A stretch of DNA of 64,000 bases from Caballeronia sp. LZ062. Lineage in GTDB: Bacteria > Pseudomonadota > Gammaproteobacteria > Burkholderiales > Burkholderiaceae. A program made the position numbers and the translations under genes. The notes beneath the pieces were generated by a model. That model did not search any database, was not told the DNA's origin, and worked only from the letters and a program-made list of their open reading frames with translations. The DNA lies in NCBI RefSeq assembly GCF_031450785.1, contig NZ_JARTWB010000002.1, forward strand, positions 1,612,001-1,676,000, given 5' to 3'. Below are positions 38,851 through 47,868 of this stretch, one piece after another; within the stretch, counting starts at the first letter, position 1; each line of letters starts with the position of its first letter.

Positions 38851-39500
38851 CGCGCTTCGCCGTGCGCGACGCGCTTCGCATACGAACTCAAATGCTCGTA
38901 TGCCCGCGCATGTTCCCGATGCGCAGCATGCGCTGCATCGCGCGATGCGAGCGCGCGCCAGAGCGCATCGAGAAAGCATTCGGTGACCATCAGGGGCGCG
39001 CCGTGTCGCAGGAACACCGACCGCCTCGCGACGAGCGTGTGGCTCGCCTGAGCCTGCATCGCCGCGAGCCGGTACAGCGGATGCCACGCTGTGAGCACGC
39101 GGCTCGCGAGCAGCGAACGCGACACGCCGCTGTCGCTATATAGAAGCTCGGCGAGCGGGCGCGTGCGCAAGCGGCGCATGGACTGCCACACCCCCGTGCT
39201 GTGCGACAGCGCGACGATGCTGTGCGCCGCGACGAACGGCACGCCATCCACCTTCAGCACGACTTCGCGCGTCCAGACCGGCGTGCGCGGCGTCCCGCCG
39301 AGCGCGCGCCATTCGTCGCGCCACGGTTTATCGACGGCTTCGCGCGTGACCTCGACCGTCACGGCGCCGAGCGTGCGCAAGTGGGCAGTCAACGAGCCGC
39401 CACGCGTAAGCCAGTCTTTCTGATCGTCACTGCAAACAGGATGCGGCGCGATGCGCCAGTGGGCATCGACGGGATCGTTGGGAATCAGCATGGCGGCCAT
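38847..39500 (-). CDS. ubiC: Chorismate--pyruvate lyase
   Basis: A 217-residue enzyme giving 4-hydroxybenzoate from chorismate, the first committed step of ubiquinone synthesis. Conserved UbiC parts are [14 protein letters not shown] (residues about 29-42), [22 protein letters not shown] and [10 protein letters not shown], where the family has the LG-LLF like motif. The tail from about residue 180 is unusually His/Ala-rich. ubiA is not adjacent. First gene of the operon with the glycosylase and SpeE-like genes. Confidence 0.88.
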   Translation of the reverse strand: MAAMLIPNDPVDAHWRIAPHPVCSDDQKDWLTRGGSLTAHLRTLGAVTVEVTREAVDKPWRDEWRALGGTPRTPVWTREVVLKVDGVPFVAAHSIVALSHSTGVWQSMRRLRTRPLAELLYSDSGVSRSLLASRVLTAWHPLYRLAAMQAQASHTLVARRSVFLRHGAPLMVTECFLDALWRALASRDAAHAAHREHARAYEHLSSYAKRVAHGEAR

Positions 39501-39618
39501 TATAAAACCGGCCTCCGGTTCGGATGAATCGTATGGCGGGCGGGGCCCGGGCGGGGGAGACTATCGAATCCGCGCGCCGTCGAGCGCCGGCATAGCAAGA
39601 AACGTTGAGGACATCATA

Positions 39619-39876
39619 ATGACGAAAAACACGAAGCAAACCTCGCCTAAGGTCGCGCATCTCGCCGCCGCAAAACTGCACGATCCGAAGGCTTCCGCTA
39701 TCGCGAACGAATTGGCGGGCTCCGCACTCGCGCAAGCGCATTCCTCGAAGCAGACGAGCGCCCGGATGGAGCACAAGGCGAGCGAAGTGCTGCACAGCGC
39801 GAAGTATTCGCAAGAGACCAAGACGCTCGCCGCATCGGTGCTCGCGCAATCGACGAAGGAACGCAAGGCCAAATAA
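39619..39876 (+). CDS. Small Lys/Ala/Ser-rich hypothetical protein
   Basis: 85 residues starting MTKNTKQTSPKVAHLAAAKL. It is strongly basic and helix-forming, with repeated ASEVL/ALAQ/ASVLAQS stretches and no aromatic residue except one tyrosine. The repetition AAKLHDPKAS ... AGSALAQAHSS ... ASVLAQSTKE hints at internal duplication. A GAGGAC sequence 8 bases upstream can serve as ribosome-binding site. No domain recognised. It could bind nucleic acid; this is inferred only from charge. Ends at a strong hairpin shared with htpG. Confidence 0.65.
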   Translation: MTKNTKQTSPKVAHLAAAKLHDPKASAIANELAGSALAQAHSSKQTSARMEHKASEVLHSAKYSQETKTLAASVLAQSTKERKAK

Positions 39877-39880
39877 AAAG

Positions 39881-39909
39881 GCGCTGCCGGCTCACCCGGC
39901 AGCGCGTTC
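39881..39909. terminator. Terminator between the small basic protein gene and htpG
   Basis: A 10-bp stem GCGCTGCCGG / CCGGCAGCGC (39881-39890, 39896-39905). The minus-strand side is followed by CTTTTTATTT, so it serves htpG best; the plus side has GTTCTTCC and is weaker. Confidence 0.88.
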
Positions 39910-39932
39910 TTCCCTGCGCGTTTCAATAACGC

Positions 39933-41837
39933 TTAATGCGCCAGCAACAACGCATTCGTCCGCTTCACGAAGCTCGCCGGATCTTCCAGCATCCCGCCTT
40001 CGGCCAGCAGCGCCTGATCGAAGAGCAGATGGCACCAGTCCGCGAAATTCGCGCTATCGGCATTCAGCGCTTTGACGAGCGGATGGTCAGGATTCACTTC
40101 GAGAATCGGCTCCGCTTGCGGCGCCTTCTGCCCCGCCGCCTTCAACATGCGCTGCAGATAGCCGCTCATGTCGCCTTCGTCGGCAACGAGACAGCTCGGC
40201 GAATCGGTCAGGCGGAAGGTGAGACGCACGTCTTTCGCCTTGCCTTCCAGCGCCTCCTTCATCTTCTCGACGAGCGGCTTCATCTCCTCGCCGACCTTCT
40301 CCTGCTGCTGCTTTTCCTCGTCGTTGAGCGCGCCCAGGTCGAGGTCGCCGCGCGCCACGCTCGCAAGCGGCTTGCCGTCGAACTCGTTCAGAAACGACAG
40401 CATCCACTCGTCGACGCGATCCGTCAGCAGCAGCACTTCGACGCCCTTCTTGCGAAACACTTCGAGGTGCGGGCTGTTCTTCGCGGCCTGCCAGTTGTCG
40501 GCGGTGACGTAGTAGATCTTCGTCTGCTCGGGCTTCATGCGCGCGACGTAGTCGGCGAGCGACACGTTCTGCACGTCGCTGTCGTTTTGCGTCGATGCAA
40601 AGCGCACCAGCTTCGCGATGCGCTCGCGATTGCTGAAATCCTCGCCGATGCCTTCCTTCAGCACCTGGCCGAACTCGCGCCAGAAAGTCGCGTACTTTTC
40701 CTTATCGGCGTCTTCGGTTGCTTCGGCGGAAGACGTCGCTATTTCTTCGAGCATCGAGAGCACGCGCTTGGTCACGCCTTCGCGGATCGCCTTCACGTCG
40801 CGGCTTTCCTGCAGGATTTCGCGCGAGACGTTGAGCGGTAGATCCGCCGAATCGACCACGCCCTTCACGAAGCGCAGATACGCGGGCAGCAGTTGCTCGG
40901 CGTCGTCCATGATGAACACGCGCTTCACGTAGAGCTTCAGGCCGCCGCGATGTTCGCGGTTCCACAGATCGAACGGCGCGTGCTTCGGCACGTACAGCAG
41001 TTGCGTGTACTCGCTGCGGCCTTCGACGCGGTTGTGCGTCCACGCGAGCGGTTCGTCGTGATCGTGCGAGATGTGTTGATAGAACTGCTTGTACTGCTCG
41101 TCGGTGATCTCGCTTTTCGGGCGCGTCCAGAGCGCGCTTGCCTGATTGACGGTCTCGTCCTCGTCTTTCACGACCATCTCGCTCGTCTCGGCGTCCCATT
41201 CTTCCTTCTTCATCAGAATGGGCAGCGCGACGTGATCCGAGTACTTCTGGATGATCGATTTCAGCCGATGCGACGACAGCAGATCGTCCTCGTCGGCACG
41301 CAGATGCAGCGTGATGGTCGTGCCGCGTTGCGCGCGCTCGATGTCCTCGACTTCGAAATCGCCCTCGCCCGCGCTCGTCCAGCGCACGCCCTGGCTCGCC
41401 GGCAGACCGGCGCGGCGCGTTTCGACCGTCATCTTGTCCGCGACGATGAAGCCCGAGTAAAAGCCCACGCCGAACTGGCCGATGAGCGCGGCGTCCTTCT
41501 GCTGGTCGCCGGAGAGCTTCGAGAAGAATTCCTTGGTGCCGGACCGCGCGATCGTGCCCAAGTGCGAAATGGCTTCGTCGCGGCTCATGCCGATGCCGTT
41601 GTCGTCGATGGTGATCGTGCGCGCGGCTTTATCGAAGGAAACGCGGATGCGCAGATCGGGATCGCTCTCGTACAGCGCGCTGTTTTCGATGGCTTCGAAG
41701 CGCAGCTTGTCCGCCGCGTCCGACGCGTTCGATATCAGTTCGCGCAGGAAAATTTCCTTGTTGCTGTACAGCGAATGGATCATCAGGTGCAGAAGCTGCT
41801 TCACTTCCGCCTGAAAGCTCATGGTTTCTTGCGCCAT
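39933..41837 (-). CDS. htpG: Molecular chaperone HtpG (Hsp90)
   Basis: A 634-residue bacterial Hsp90. The N-terminal ATPase includes [20 protein letters not shown] and DDNGIGM, with [11 protein letters not shown] as the lid/glycine motif. The middle domain includes [28 protein letters not shown], and the C-terminal dimerisation domain ends NALLLAH. Start at the ATG with an AGAGGACC ribosome-binding site. A sigma32-type promoter is recognised 90-117 bases upstream, consistent with heat induction. Confidence 0.98.
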   Translation of the reverse strand: MAQETMSFQAEVKQLLHLMIHSLYSNKEIFLRELISNASDAADKLRFEAIENSALYESDPDLRIRVSFDKAARTITIDDNGIGMSRDEAISHLGTIARSGTKEFFSKLSGDQQKDAALIGQFGVGFYSGFIVADKMTVETRRAGLPASQGVRWTSAGEGDFEVEDIERAQRGTTITLHLRADEDDLLSSHRLKSIIQKYSDHVALPILMKKEEWDAETSEMVVKDEDETVNQASALWTRPKSEITDEQYKQFYQHISHDHDEPLAWTHNRVEGRSEYTQLLYVPKHAPFDLWNREHRGGLKLYVKRVFIMDDAEQLLPAYLRFVKGVVDSADLPLNVSREILQESRDVKAIREGVTKRVLSMLEEIATSSAEATEDADKEKYATFWREFGQVLKEGIGEDFSNRERIAKLVRFASTQNDSDVQNVSLADYVARMKPEQTKIYYVTADNWQAAKNSPHLEVFRKKGVEVLLLTDRVDEWMLSFLNEFDGKPLASVARGDLDLGALNDEEKQQQEKVGEEMKPLVEKMKEALEGKAKDVRLTFRLTDSPSCLVADEGDMSGYLQRMLKAAGQKAPQAEPILEVNPDHPLVKALNADSANFADWCHLLFDQALLAEGGMLEDPASFVKRTNALLLAH

Positions 41838-41926
41838 GGTCGGGTCCTCTGGTTGATGTCGTCAAATGCTGTCGGGCCGCCGGCCGATGCCGCGTCTTTC
41901 GGCGCGCCGTCCGGCGAATTCGTGCG

Positions 41927-41954
41927 ATATGAGGCCGGCCCGCGCGATTTCAAG
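41927..41954 (-). promoter_or_regulatory. Sigma32 heat-shock promoter of htpG
   Basis: On the minus strand, CTTGAA (41949-41954), 14-base spacer, CCTCATAT (41927-41934). The E. coli RpoH consensus is CTTGAA and CCCCATnT, so the -10 is 7 of 8. The leader would be about 83 bases. Confidence 0.65.
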
Positions 41955-42014
41955 AGCGTCGAGCGTTGCATTCGATAAGATGCGCCTGCGCCACTTCCAA
42001 GCCCGCCGAACGAC

Positions 42015-42557
42015 ATGCTCACGCCCGACCGCCGCTCCCGCCCGCTCACGCCCGGCGAAATCGCGATGGCGCGCCTCGTCTTTCGCGATGCCATCGACTA
42101 TTCGACCGTCCGCGTTCACGCGCGAGCGTACCTGCCCTTCGGTTTGCAGCCGCCGCACACCGCGATGGCGCCGAACGGCAGCCTCTACTTTCCGCGCGCC
42201 TGCCATCGCGACGACTTCTCGGCGTGCGGCATCGGCGACCATATGTGGTTCATCCACGAGATGACGCACGTGTGGCAGTTCCAGCTCGGCTATTGGGTGC
42301 GCGTGCGCGGCGCGATTCGAATCGGGCTCGGTTACGGGTATGCGCTCGGCGCCGAGAAGCGCCTGTCCGACTTCAACATGGAAGCGCAAGGCAATCTGCT
42401 CGCGGACTATTTCGCGCTCAAGTTCTGCGATGCGCCCGGCGCGCTCTACGAACATCGCTACCGGCACGCGCCCGATGCCCTCGCGTGCTATGAAACCGTG
42501 CTCGCGGATTTCCTCGACGCGCCGTTTTCACGACGCCATCTGCCGGGCGGCCGCTAG
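42015..42557 (+). CDS. Vgr-related protein with HExxH metallopeptidase-like motif
   Basis: A 180-residue cytoplasmic protein. The motif HEMTH (H81, E82, H85) followed by an acidic residue E123 in NMEAQGNLLADYF fits a zinc-metallopeptidase layout of the DUF4157-like type. Similar proteins are labelled Vgr-related or Rhs in databases, from memory, yet no type VI secretion genes lie here. No signal peptide. It starts 178 bp from divergent htpG and its stop overlaps the convergent MocR gene by 4 bp. Catalytic activity is inferred from the motif alone. Confidence 0.65.
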   Translation: MLTPDRRSRPLTPGEIAMARLVFRDAIDYSTVRVHARAYLPFGLQPPHTAMAPNGSLYFPRACHRDDFSACGIGDHMWFIHEMTHVWQFQLGYWVRVRGAIRIGLGYGYALGAEKRLSDFNMEAQGNLLADYFALKFCDAPGALYEHRYRHAPDALACYETVLADFLDAPFSRRHLPGGR

Positions 42558-44002
42558 ACCGAGCGCCGCGCAACCTTCTCCAGATGGCCCGCGATCAGCG
42601 CGGGCAGCGCCGGATCGCCGCAATTGGCGACGTTGAAACGCATCCACGTCGTCGGCGACTGCTGCGGCGAAAACAGGCTGCCGGGAGTCAGCAGAAATCC
42701 GGCTTCGTGACCCGCCGCGGCTAGACCATCCGAATCGACGCCCGCGTCGGCCCACAGGAACATGCCCGCCTCGGGCGTCGTGAAAAGCCGCAGCCCAGTG
42801 CTTTCCAGCATACGCGCGGTCTTGTCGCGCACGGTGTCGAGCCGCGCGCGCAGCCGCTCGACATGCCGCCGGTAGTGGCCTTCGGTCAGCACCTTGTAGA
42901 CGACGCGTTCGTTCAGCTCCGGACTTGTCATGCCGACGAGCATCTTCTGGTCGGCGAGCGCGTTGGCCACGTCCACGGAGGCCGCGACGTAGCCCACGCG
43001 CAGATTCGCGGCGAGCGTCTTCGAGAAGCTGCCGAGAAAGATCACGCGCTTCAACTGATCGAGCGACGCGAGGCGCGTGGCGGCGAAGCCCGTCGGGCAA
43101 AGGTCGCCGTAGACGTCGTCCTCCACGACGATGAAGTCGTACTCCTGCGCGAGCTGCAGAATGCGAAACGCCTGCGCCGCCGTCAGCGACGTGCCGGTCG
43201 GGTTGTGCAGCACCGAATTGACGATGAGCATCTTCGGCCGCCACGTGGCGACGAGCGTTTCCAGCGCCTCGAGATCGGGGCCTTGCGGCGTGTACGGCAT
43301 GCCGACGAGCCGCGCGCCCTGCGACGCGAAGCGGCCGAACATCTGAAACCACGCGGGATCGCCGACGATCACCGCATCGCCCGGCTTCACGTAGATGCGC
43401 GCGATCAGGTCGATGGCCTGCGTGATGCCCGAGGTCAGCACGATCTGCTGCTCCGACGCACCAATCTCGAGTTCCGCGAGCCGCGTCTGCAATTGCTGGC
43501 GCAACGGCAGGAAACCGTGCGGTGTGCCGAGGCCGAGCATTTGCGCGCCGGCGAGACGGCTCATGGAGCGCAGCGCGTTGGTGATGAGTTCGCCATCCAG
43601 CCAGCGCGACGGCAGATACCCGAGCCCCGGCCCCTTCTCCGGACTCGCCGTGTGCAGCATGTTGCGCAAGAGCCAGACGACGTCGATGGTGCTCTGCACC
43701 GGCTCTCGTTGCGAGGCGGCCAGCGCCCCCGGCGACGCCGGCGTGATGCGGTCGCGCACGTAGAAGCCCGAGCCGCGCCGCGAATCCAGATAGCCGTGCG
43801 CGACGAGGCGCTCGTATGCCTCGACCACGGTGAAGCGCGACACGCCCTTGTCGATGGCGAGCTTGCGGATGGACGGCATGCGCATCCCGGGCCGGAACAC
43901 GCGCTCGTCGATGCGGCGTCGGCCCCACTGCACGAGTTGATCGACGAGCGTGAGCTGCTCGGCGTCGTGCGGGGCGGGAATCTGGTCGAGCGGAACGGAC
44001 AT
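42554..44002 (-). CDS. MocR-type regulator: GntR HTH fused to aminotransferase domain
   Basis: A 482-residue PLP-dependent transcription factor. Residues about 20-85 form a GntR winged helix (RMPSIRKLAIDKGVSRFTVVEAYERLVAHGYL). The rest is a class I aminotransferase fold with SVLHNPTGTSLT and the PLP lysine in FLGSFSKTLAANLRVGYV. Members (GabR, PdxR, TauR) use PLP or amino compounds as effectors. It is divergent from the VOC/transporter/aminotransferase run, with TACCG half-sites in the gap, so I infer it controls that cluster and itself. Confidence 0.88.
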   Translation of the reverse strand: MSVPLDQIPAPHDAEQLTLVDQLVQWGRRRIDERVFRPGMRMPSIRKLAIDKGVSRFTVVEAYERLVAHGYLDSRRGSGFYVRDRITPASPGALAASQREPVQSTIDVVWLLRNMLHTASPEKGPGLGYLPSRWLDGELITNALRSMSRLAGAQMLGLGTPHGFLPLRQQLQTRLAELEIGASEQQIVLTSGITQAIDLIARIYVKPGDAVIVGDPAWFQMFGRFASQGARLVGMPYTPQGPDLEALETLVATWRPKMLIVNSVLHNPTGTSLTAAQAFRILQLAQEYDFIVVEDDVYGDLCPTGFAATRLASLDQLKRVIFLGSFSKTLAANLRVGYVAASVDVANALADQKMLVGMTSPELNERVVYKVLTEGHYRRHVERLRARLDTVRDKTARMLESTGLRLFTTPEAGMFLWADAGVDSDGLAAAGHEAGFLLTPGSLFSPQQSPTTWMRFNVANCGDPALPALIAGHLEKVARRSV

Positions 44003-44044
44003 GCGGACCTCGGCGGACGGATCAGCGTACGGATGGGCGAAAAC

Positions 44045-44096
44045 TGTACCGAATGGGATCAGGCCGATTGTACCGTTACTGTTCTGGTGATTACCG
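44045..44096. promoter_or_regulatory. Repeated TACCG half-sites, probable MocR operator
   Basis: TGTACCG occurs at 44045-44051 and 44069-44075, with a third related TTACCG at 44091-44096 (spacings 24 and 21 bases). Direct half-sites about two helical turns apart are usual for MocR dimers. They lie between the divergent regulator and VOC gene. Confidence 0.5.
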
Positions 44097-44177
44097 CTAC
44101 ATTTTGCTTTCCCGCGACCGGTACGGACGTCAGACGGGGTTATGCTGTCGCCCCCCGATTACTGCCTCACGCAAGCC

Positions 44178-45014
44178 ATGACCGCTCATCCGCTGAAACT
44201 CGACCATCTCGTGATCGCCGCGCGCACGCTCGAAGAAGGCGCGCAGTTCGTCGCCGCCAGGTTCGGCGTCGAGACATCGCCCGGCGGCGCGCATGGGCAG
44301 ATGGGCACGCACAACCGGCTTCTGAATCTGTGGGGCGGCGCGTATCTCGAAGTGATCGCCGTCGATCCGGGTGCGCCGCCGCGCCAAGCGCCGCGCGCAC
44401 GCCTCTTCGCGCTCGATGACCCGGCGATGCAGGCGCGCCTCGCCGACGGTCCGCAGCTCGTGCACTGGGTCGCGCGCGTCGAGCGTCCGAAGTCGCTTGC
44501 GCGCTGGCAGGAGCAGTATCCGCAACGCATTGCGCCGGTCGTCGCGATGTCGCGCGGCGGCAATACGTGGGGCCTCACTGTTCCCGACGACGGGGCGTTC
44601 CCCGCTTGGCAAGGCGCCGGAGACGGCCTGCTGCCCTCGCTGATTCAGTGGGATACGCCGCGGCATCCGAGCGGCGTGCTGCCGGAAACCGGCATCCTGC
44701 TGCGCTCGCTGACGGGCTATCACCCGAACGCCGAGGCGGTCGCCGAGCAGCTCGCGTGGCTGGGCGCGGCGCATTTGATGCGCGTCGAAGCGACGGCGGG
44801 CGCACCCGTGCTCGTCGCGGAATTCGAGTTGCCGGACGGCTCCGTCGTGACGCTCGGCGAAACCGCCGAATCGTCGGATGCGGCCCGGCGCGCGCAGGAA
44901 GAAACGCAGCAGGCGTCGAACAAACGCCGCCGCGCGAAAGCCCGCAAAGCGGACGAAGACGCGCCGCAGCCCGAACTGCCGCTTTCTCCCGAAACACTCG
45001 ACACACCCGAATGA
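44178..45014 (+). CDS. VOC-family protein, Glyoxalase_3 type
   Basis: A 278-residue protein. The N-terminal VOC domain begins LDHLVIAARTLEEGAQFVAARFGVETSPGGAHGQMGTHNRLL, the Glyoxalase_3 pattern, with YLEVIAVDP as second strand. The second module runs to about residue 235. A basic, low-complexity tail (NKRRRAKARKADED) ends the protein. The substrate is unknown. First gene of a run with an EamA transporter 25 bp downstream. Confidence 0.82.
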   Translation: MTAHPLKLDHLVIAARTLEEGAQFVAARFGVETSPGGAHGQMGTHNRLLNLWGGAYLEVIAVDPGAPPRQAPRARLFALDDPAMQARLADGPQLVHWVARVERPKSLARWQEQYPQRIAPVVAMSRGGNTWGLTVPDDGAFPAWQGAGDGLLPSLIQWDTPRHPSGVLPETGILLRSLTGYHPNAEAVAEQLAWLGAAHLMRVEATAGAPVLVAEFELPDGSVVTLGETAESSDAARRAQEETQQASNKRRRAKARKADEDAPQPELPLSPETLDTPE

Positions 45015-45039
45015 AGCACAAGAAAGGAGACGCCCCACG

Positions 45040-45993
45040 ATGAGAACCCGCGAAACCGAAGGCATGCTGCTCGGCCTGATCGGCGTCGTCATCTTCAGCC
45101 TGACGCTGCCGATGACGCGCATCGTGGTGCAGGAAGTGCATCCGCTTTTGAACGGCCTCGGGCGCGCGCTCGTCGCGGCCATTCCGGCGGCACTGCTGCT
45201 CGCGTGGCGGCGTGAAAAGCGCCCGACGTGGCCGCAGGTCAAGAGCCTCGCGGTCGTCTCGCTCGGCGTGATCATCGCGTTCCCGGTGTTCTCCGCCTGG
45301 GCGATGAAAACCGTGCCCGCGTCGCACGGTGCGGTCGTGAACGGCTTGCAGCCGCTGTGCGTGGCGATCTACGCGGCGTGGCTGTCGCACGAACGGCCGT
45401 CGAAGGCGTTCTGGGCGAGCGCGGTGGCGGGCAGCGCGATCGTCGTCGCGTTTGCGCTGCAGGCGGGCGGCGGCGGCTTGCAGGCGGGCGATCTGTTGAT
45501 GCTCGTCGCGGTCGGCATCGGCGCGCTCGGCTATGCGGAAGGCGCGCGGCTCGCGCGTCAGATGGGCGGCTGGCAGGTCATCTGCTGGGCGCTCGTGCTG
45601 TCCGCGCCGTTCCTCCTGCTGCCGGTGGGCTGGCTCGCGTGGGCGCATCACGCAGCGCACCCGGAGCCGCTCGCGCTGCGCACGTGGCTCGCGTTCGGCT
45701 ACGTCACGCTCTTTTCGCAGTTCATCGGCTTCTTCGCGTGGTACGCCGGACTCGCGATGGGCGGCATCGCCCGCGTCGGACAAGTGCAACTGCTGCAGAT
45801 TTTCTTCACGATGGCGTTTTCCGCGCTCTTCTTCGGCGAGCACGTGAGCGGATCGACGTGGCTCTACGCAGCCGCGGTGATCGTCACGGTGGTGATCGGC
45901 CGCAAGACTGCGGTGCGCGCCGCGCCGGCTGCGGTCAGCAGCGTCGGTACGAGCACGACGCCCGTCGCCGCTCACACCGGCCACGCAAAATAA
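45040..45993 (+). CDS. DMT-superfamily (EamA) transporter
   Basis: A 317-residue inner-membrane protein with ten hydrophobic helices in two EamA repeats. It opens GLIGVVIFSLTLPMTRIVVQEVHP and contains VPASHGAVVNGLQPLCVAIYAAWL and GQVQLLQIFFTMAFSALFFGE, both typical. AAAGGAG precedes the ATG. Members export amino acids or metabolites. It lies between a VOC gene and an aminotransferase gene, suggesting amino-acid related cargo (inference). Confidence 0.88.
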   Translation: MRTRETEGMLLGLIGVVIFSLTLPMTRIVVQEVHPLLNGLGRALVAAIPAALLLAWRREKRPTWPQVKSLAVVSLGVIIAFPVFSAWAMKTVPASHGAVVNGLQPLCVAIYAAWLSHERPSKAFWASAVAGSAIVVAFALQAGGGGLQAGDLLMLVAVGIGALGYAEGARLARQMGGWQVICWALVLSAPFLLLPVGWLAWAHHAAHPEPLALRTWLAFGYVTLFSQFIGFFAWYAGLAMGGIARVGQVQLLQIFFTMAFSALFFGEHVSGSTWLYAAAVIVTVVIGRKTAVRAAPAAVSSVGTSTTPVAAHTGHAK

Positions 45994-46078
45994 CGCACGC
46001 GCGCGATAATCGCAGTTTCCGCGGCTTCCTTGCCCACGCGAACGCAACAACCGAAACCAGAGACAACCGAGACATTTC

Positions 46079-47275
46079 ATGAATCAAGCCGATCTCCGCG
46101 CCACGCCGTGGCAACTCTCCGAACGCGCCCGCAAGCTCACCAGCTCGGCGATTCGCGAAATCCTGAAGGTGACGGAGCGGCCCGAAGTCATTTCGTTTGC
46201 GGGCGGACTGCCCTCGCCGGCCACGTTTCCGGTCGAAGAGATGCGCGAAGCGTCCGAGCGCATCCTGCGCGATCAACCGTCGGCAGCGTTGCAGTACAGC
46301 GCGACCGAAGGCTTCATGCCGCTGCGCGAATGGGTGGCCGCGCGCTATTCGGTGAACGGCGTCACCATCCGCCCGACGCAGGTGCTGATCACGACCGGCT
46401 CGCAACAGGCGCTCGATCTGCTCGGCAAGGTGCTGATCGATCCGGGCAGCCGCGTGCTCGTCGAAACGCCGACGTATCTCGGCGCGCTGCAGTCGTTCTC
46501 GCTGTTCGAGCCGAACTACGTTCAGGTGCCGACGGACGAGTCCGGCCTGATTCCCGAAGGACTCGATGCCGCGCTCGTCGCGAATGCGCGCCTTCTCTAC
46601 GCGCAGCCGAACTTCCAGAATCCGACCGGCCGCCGCCTGCCGCTCGAACGCCGCCGCGCGCTCGCGGCGTTCGCGCAGAAAGCCGCGTTCCCCGTGATCG
46701 AAGACGATCCGTACGGCGCGCTCGACTACGCCGGCGCGCCGTTGCCGACACTGCTCTCGATGGCGCCCGATCACATCGTGCATCTCGGTTCGTTCTCGAA
46801 GGTGCTCGCGCCGGGCCTGCGCGTGGGCTACATCATCGCGCCCGAGGAATTGCACTTCAAGCTCGTGCAATCAAAGCAGGCCACCGACCTGCACACGCCG
46901 AGCCTCACGCAGCGCATCGTGTATGAAGTGGTGAAGAACGGCTTTCTCGATACGCACGTGCCGACCATCCGCGCGCTGTATCGCGATCAGTGCGCTGCGA
47001 TGCTCGCCGCGCTGGAACGCCACATGCCCGCGGGCGTCGAATGGAACCGGCCTGAAGGCGGCATGTTCGTGTGGGTGAAGCTGCCGAAGCATATCGATTC
47101 GATGAAGCTGCTGGAGCAGTCCATCGCGCAGAATGTGGCCTTCGTGCCGGGCGGCCCGTTCTTCGCGAATGAGGCCGAGCACAATACGATGCGCCTTTCG
47201 TTCGTCACGGTTCCGCCCGCGACGATCGACGAAGGCGTCGCGAAGCTCGGCGCGTTGATTCGCGCGAGCCTCTGA
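46079..47275 (+). CDS. PLP-dependent aminotransferase, class I fold (LysN/2-aminoadipate type)
   Basis: A 398-residue aminotransferase. It opens SSAIREILKVTERPEVISFAGGLPSPATFP, the opening typical of LysN-like bacterial aminotransferases. QPNFQNPTGRRLPLERR holds the PLP-phosphate and asparagine contacts, and the Schiff-base lysine is in LGSFSKVLAPGLRVGYI. Unlike the nearby MocR it lacks a DNA-binding domain. It would transfer amino groups from aromatic, branched or aminoadipate-type substrates. RidA follows 50 bp downstream. Confidence 0.88.
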   Translation: MNQADLRATPWQLSERARKLTSSAIREILKVTERPEVISFAGGLPSPATFPVEEMREASERILRDQPSAALQYSATEGFMPLREWVAARYSVNGVTIRPTQVLITTGSQQALDLLGKVLIDPGSRVLVETPTYLGALQSFSLFEPNYVQVPTDESGLIPEGLDAALVANARLLYAQPNFQNPTGRRLPLERRRALAAFAQKAAFPVIEDDPYGALDYAGAPLPTLLSMAPDHIVHLGSFSKVLAPGLRVGYIIAPEELHFKLVQSKQATDLHTPSLTQRIVYEVVKNGFLDTHVPTIRALYRDQCAAMLAALERHMPAGVEWNRPEGGMFVWVKLPKHIDSMKLLEQSIAQNVAFVPGGPFFANEAEHNTMRLSFVTVPPATIDEGVAKLGALIRASL

Positions 47276-47325
47276 CCGCATCTGACCGGGCGCGGCGCGC
47301 CCACCACTCTTTCACAGGAGCAACG

Positions 47326-47787
47326 ATGGCATCCAACGTGTACGACAAGCTGAAGGAACTCGGCATCGACCTGCCCAGCGCGGGCGCGCCGGCCGCCGCC
47401 TACGTGATGAGCGCGCAAAGCGGCAACACCGTGTATCTGTCGGGCCATATCGCGAAGAAGGACGGCAAGCCCTACGTCGGCAAGCTCGGCGACACGCTCA
47501 CGACAGAAGAAGGCAAGGCCGCCGCGCGCAATGTCGCCATCGACCTCATCGCGACGCTGCACGCGCACACGGGCGATCTGACCCGCGTGAAGCGCATCGT
47601 CAAGGTGATGAGCCTCGTGAACTCGACCTTCGATTTCACCGAACAGCACATCGTGACCAACGGCGCGTCGGAACTCATCGCGGACGTCTTCGGCGATGCG
47701 GGCAAGCACGCGCGCTCGGCCTTCGGCGTCGCGCAGATTCCGCTCGGCGCGTGCGTCGAAATCGAGCTGATCGCCGAAGTCGGCTGA
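47326..47787 (+). CDS. RidA-family (YjgF/YER057c/UK114) protein
   Basis: A 153-residue trimeric Rid-fold protein. YDKLKELGIDLPSAGAPAAAYVMSAQSGNTVYLSGHIAKKDGKP and IDLIATLHAHTGDLTRVKRIVKVM match the subgroup with a longer N-terminus. Rid proteins hydrolyse reactive enamine/imine products of PLP enzymes. Its placement right behind an aminotransferase gene fits that role. It ends in a terminator. Confidence 0.9.
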   Translation: MASNVYDKLKELGIDLPSAGAPAAAYVMSAQSGNTVYLSGHIAKKDGKPYVGKLGDTLTTEEGKAAARNVAIDLIATLHAHTGDLTRVKRIVKVMSLVNSTFDFTEQHIVTNGASELIADVFGDAGKHARSAFGVAQIPLGACVEIELIAEVG

Positions 47788-47813
47788 TCGCGACCGTTGT
47801 TGCGCAGTTCCGC

Positions 47814-47846
47814 AAACCCGGCCGCGCGAGCGTGCCGGGTTTTTTT
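47814..47846 (+). terminator. Rho-independent terminator after the RidA gene
   Basis: Stem AAACCCGGC / GCCGGGTTT followed by a T run of seven; loop of 11 bases. It lies between the RidA and PhzF genes. Confidence 0.88.
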
Positions 47847-47868
47847 GTCACCCTTTCACTTTCCAACC

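Noticed and set aside
45994..46078. Possible small gene between the EamA and aminotransferase genes
   Set aside because: Only 85 bp and no start/stop pair with a ribosome-binding site.
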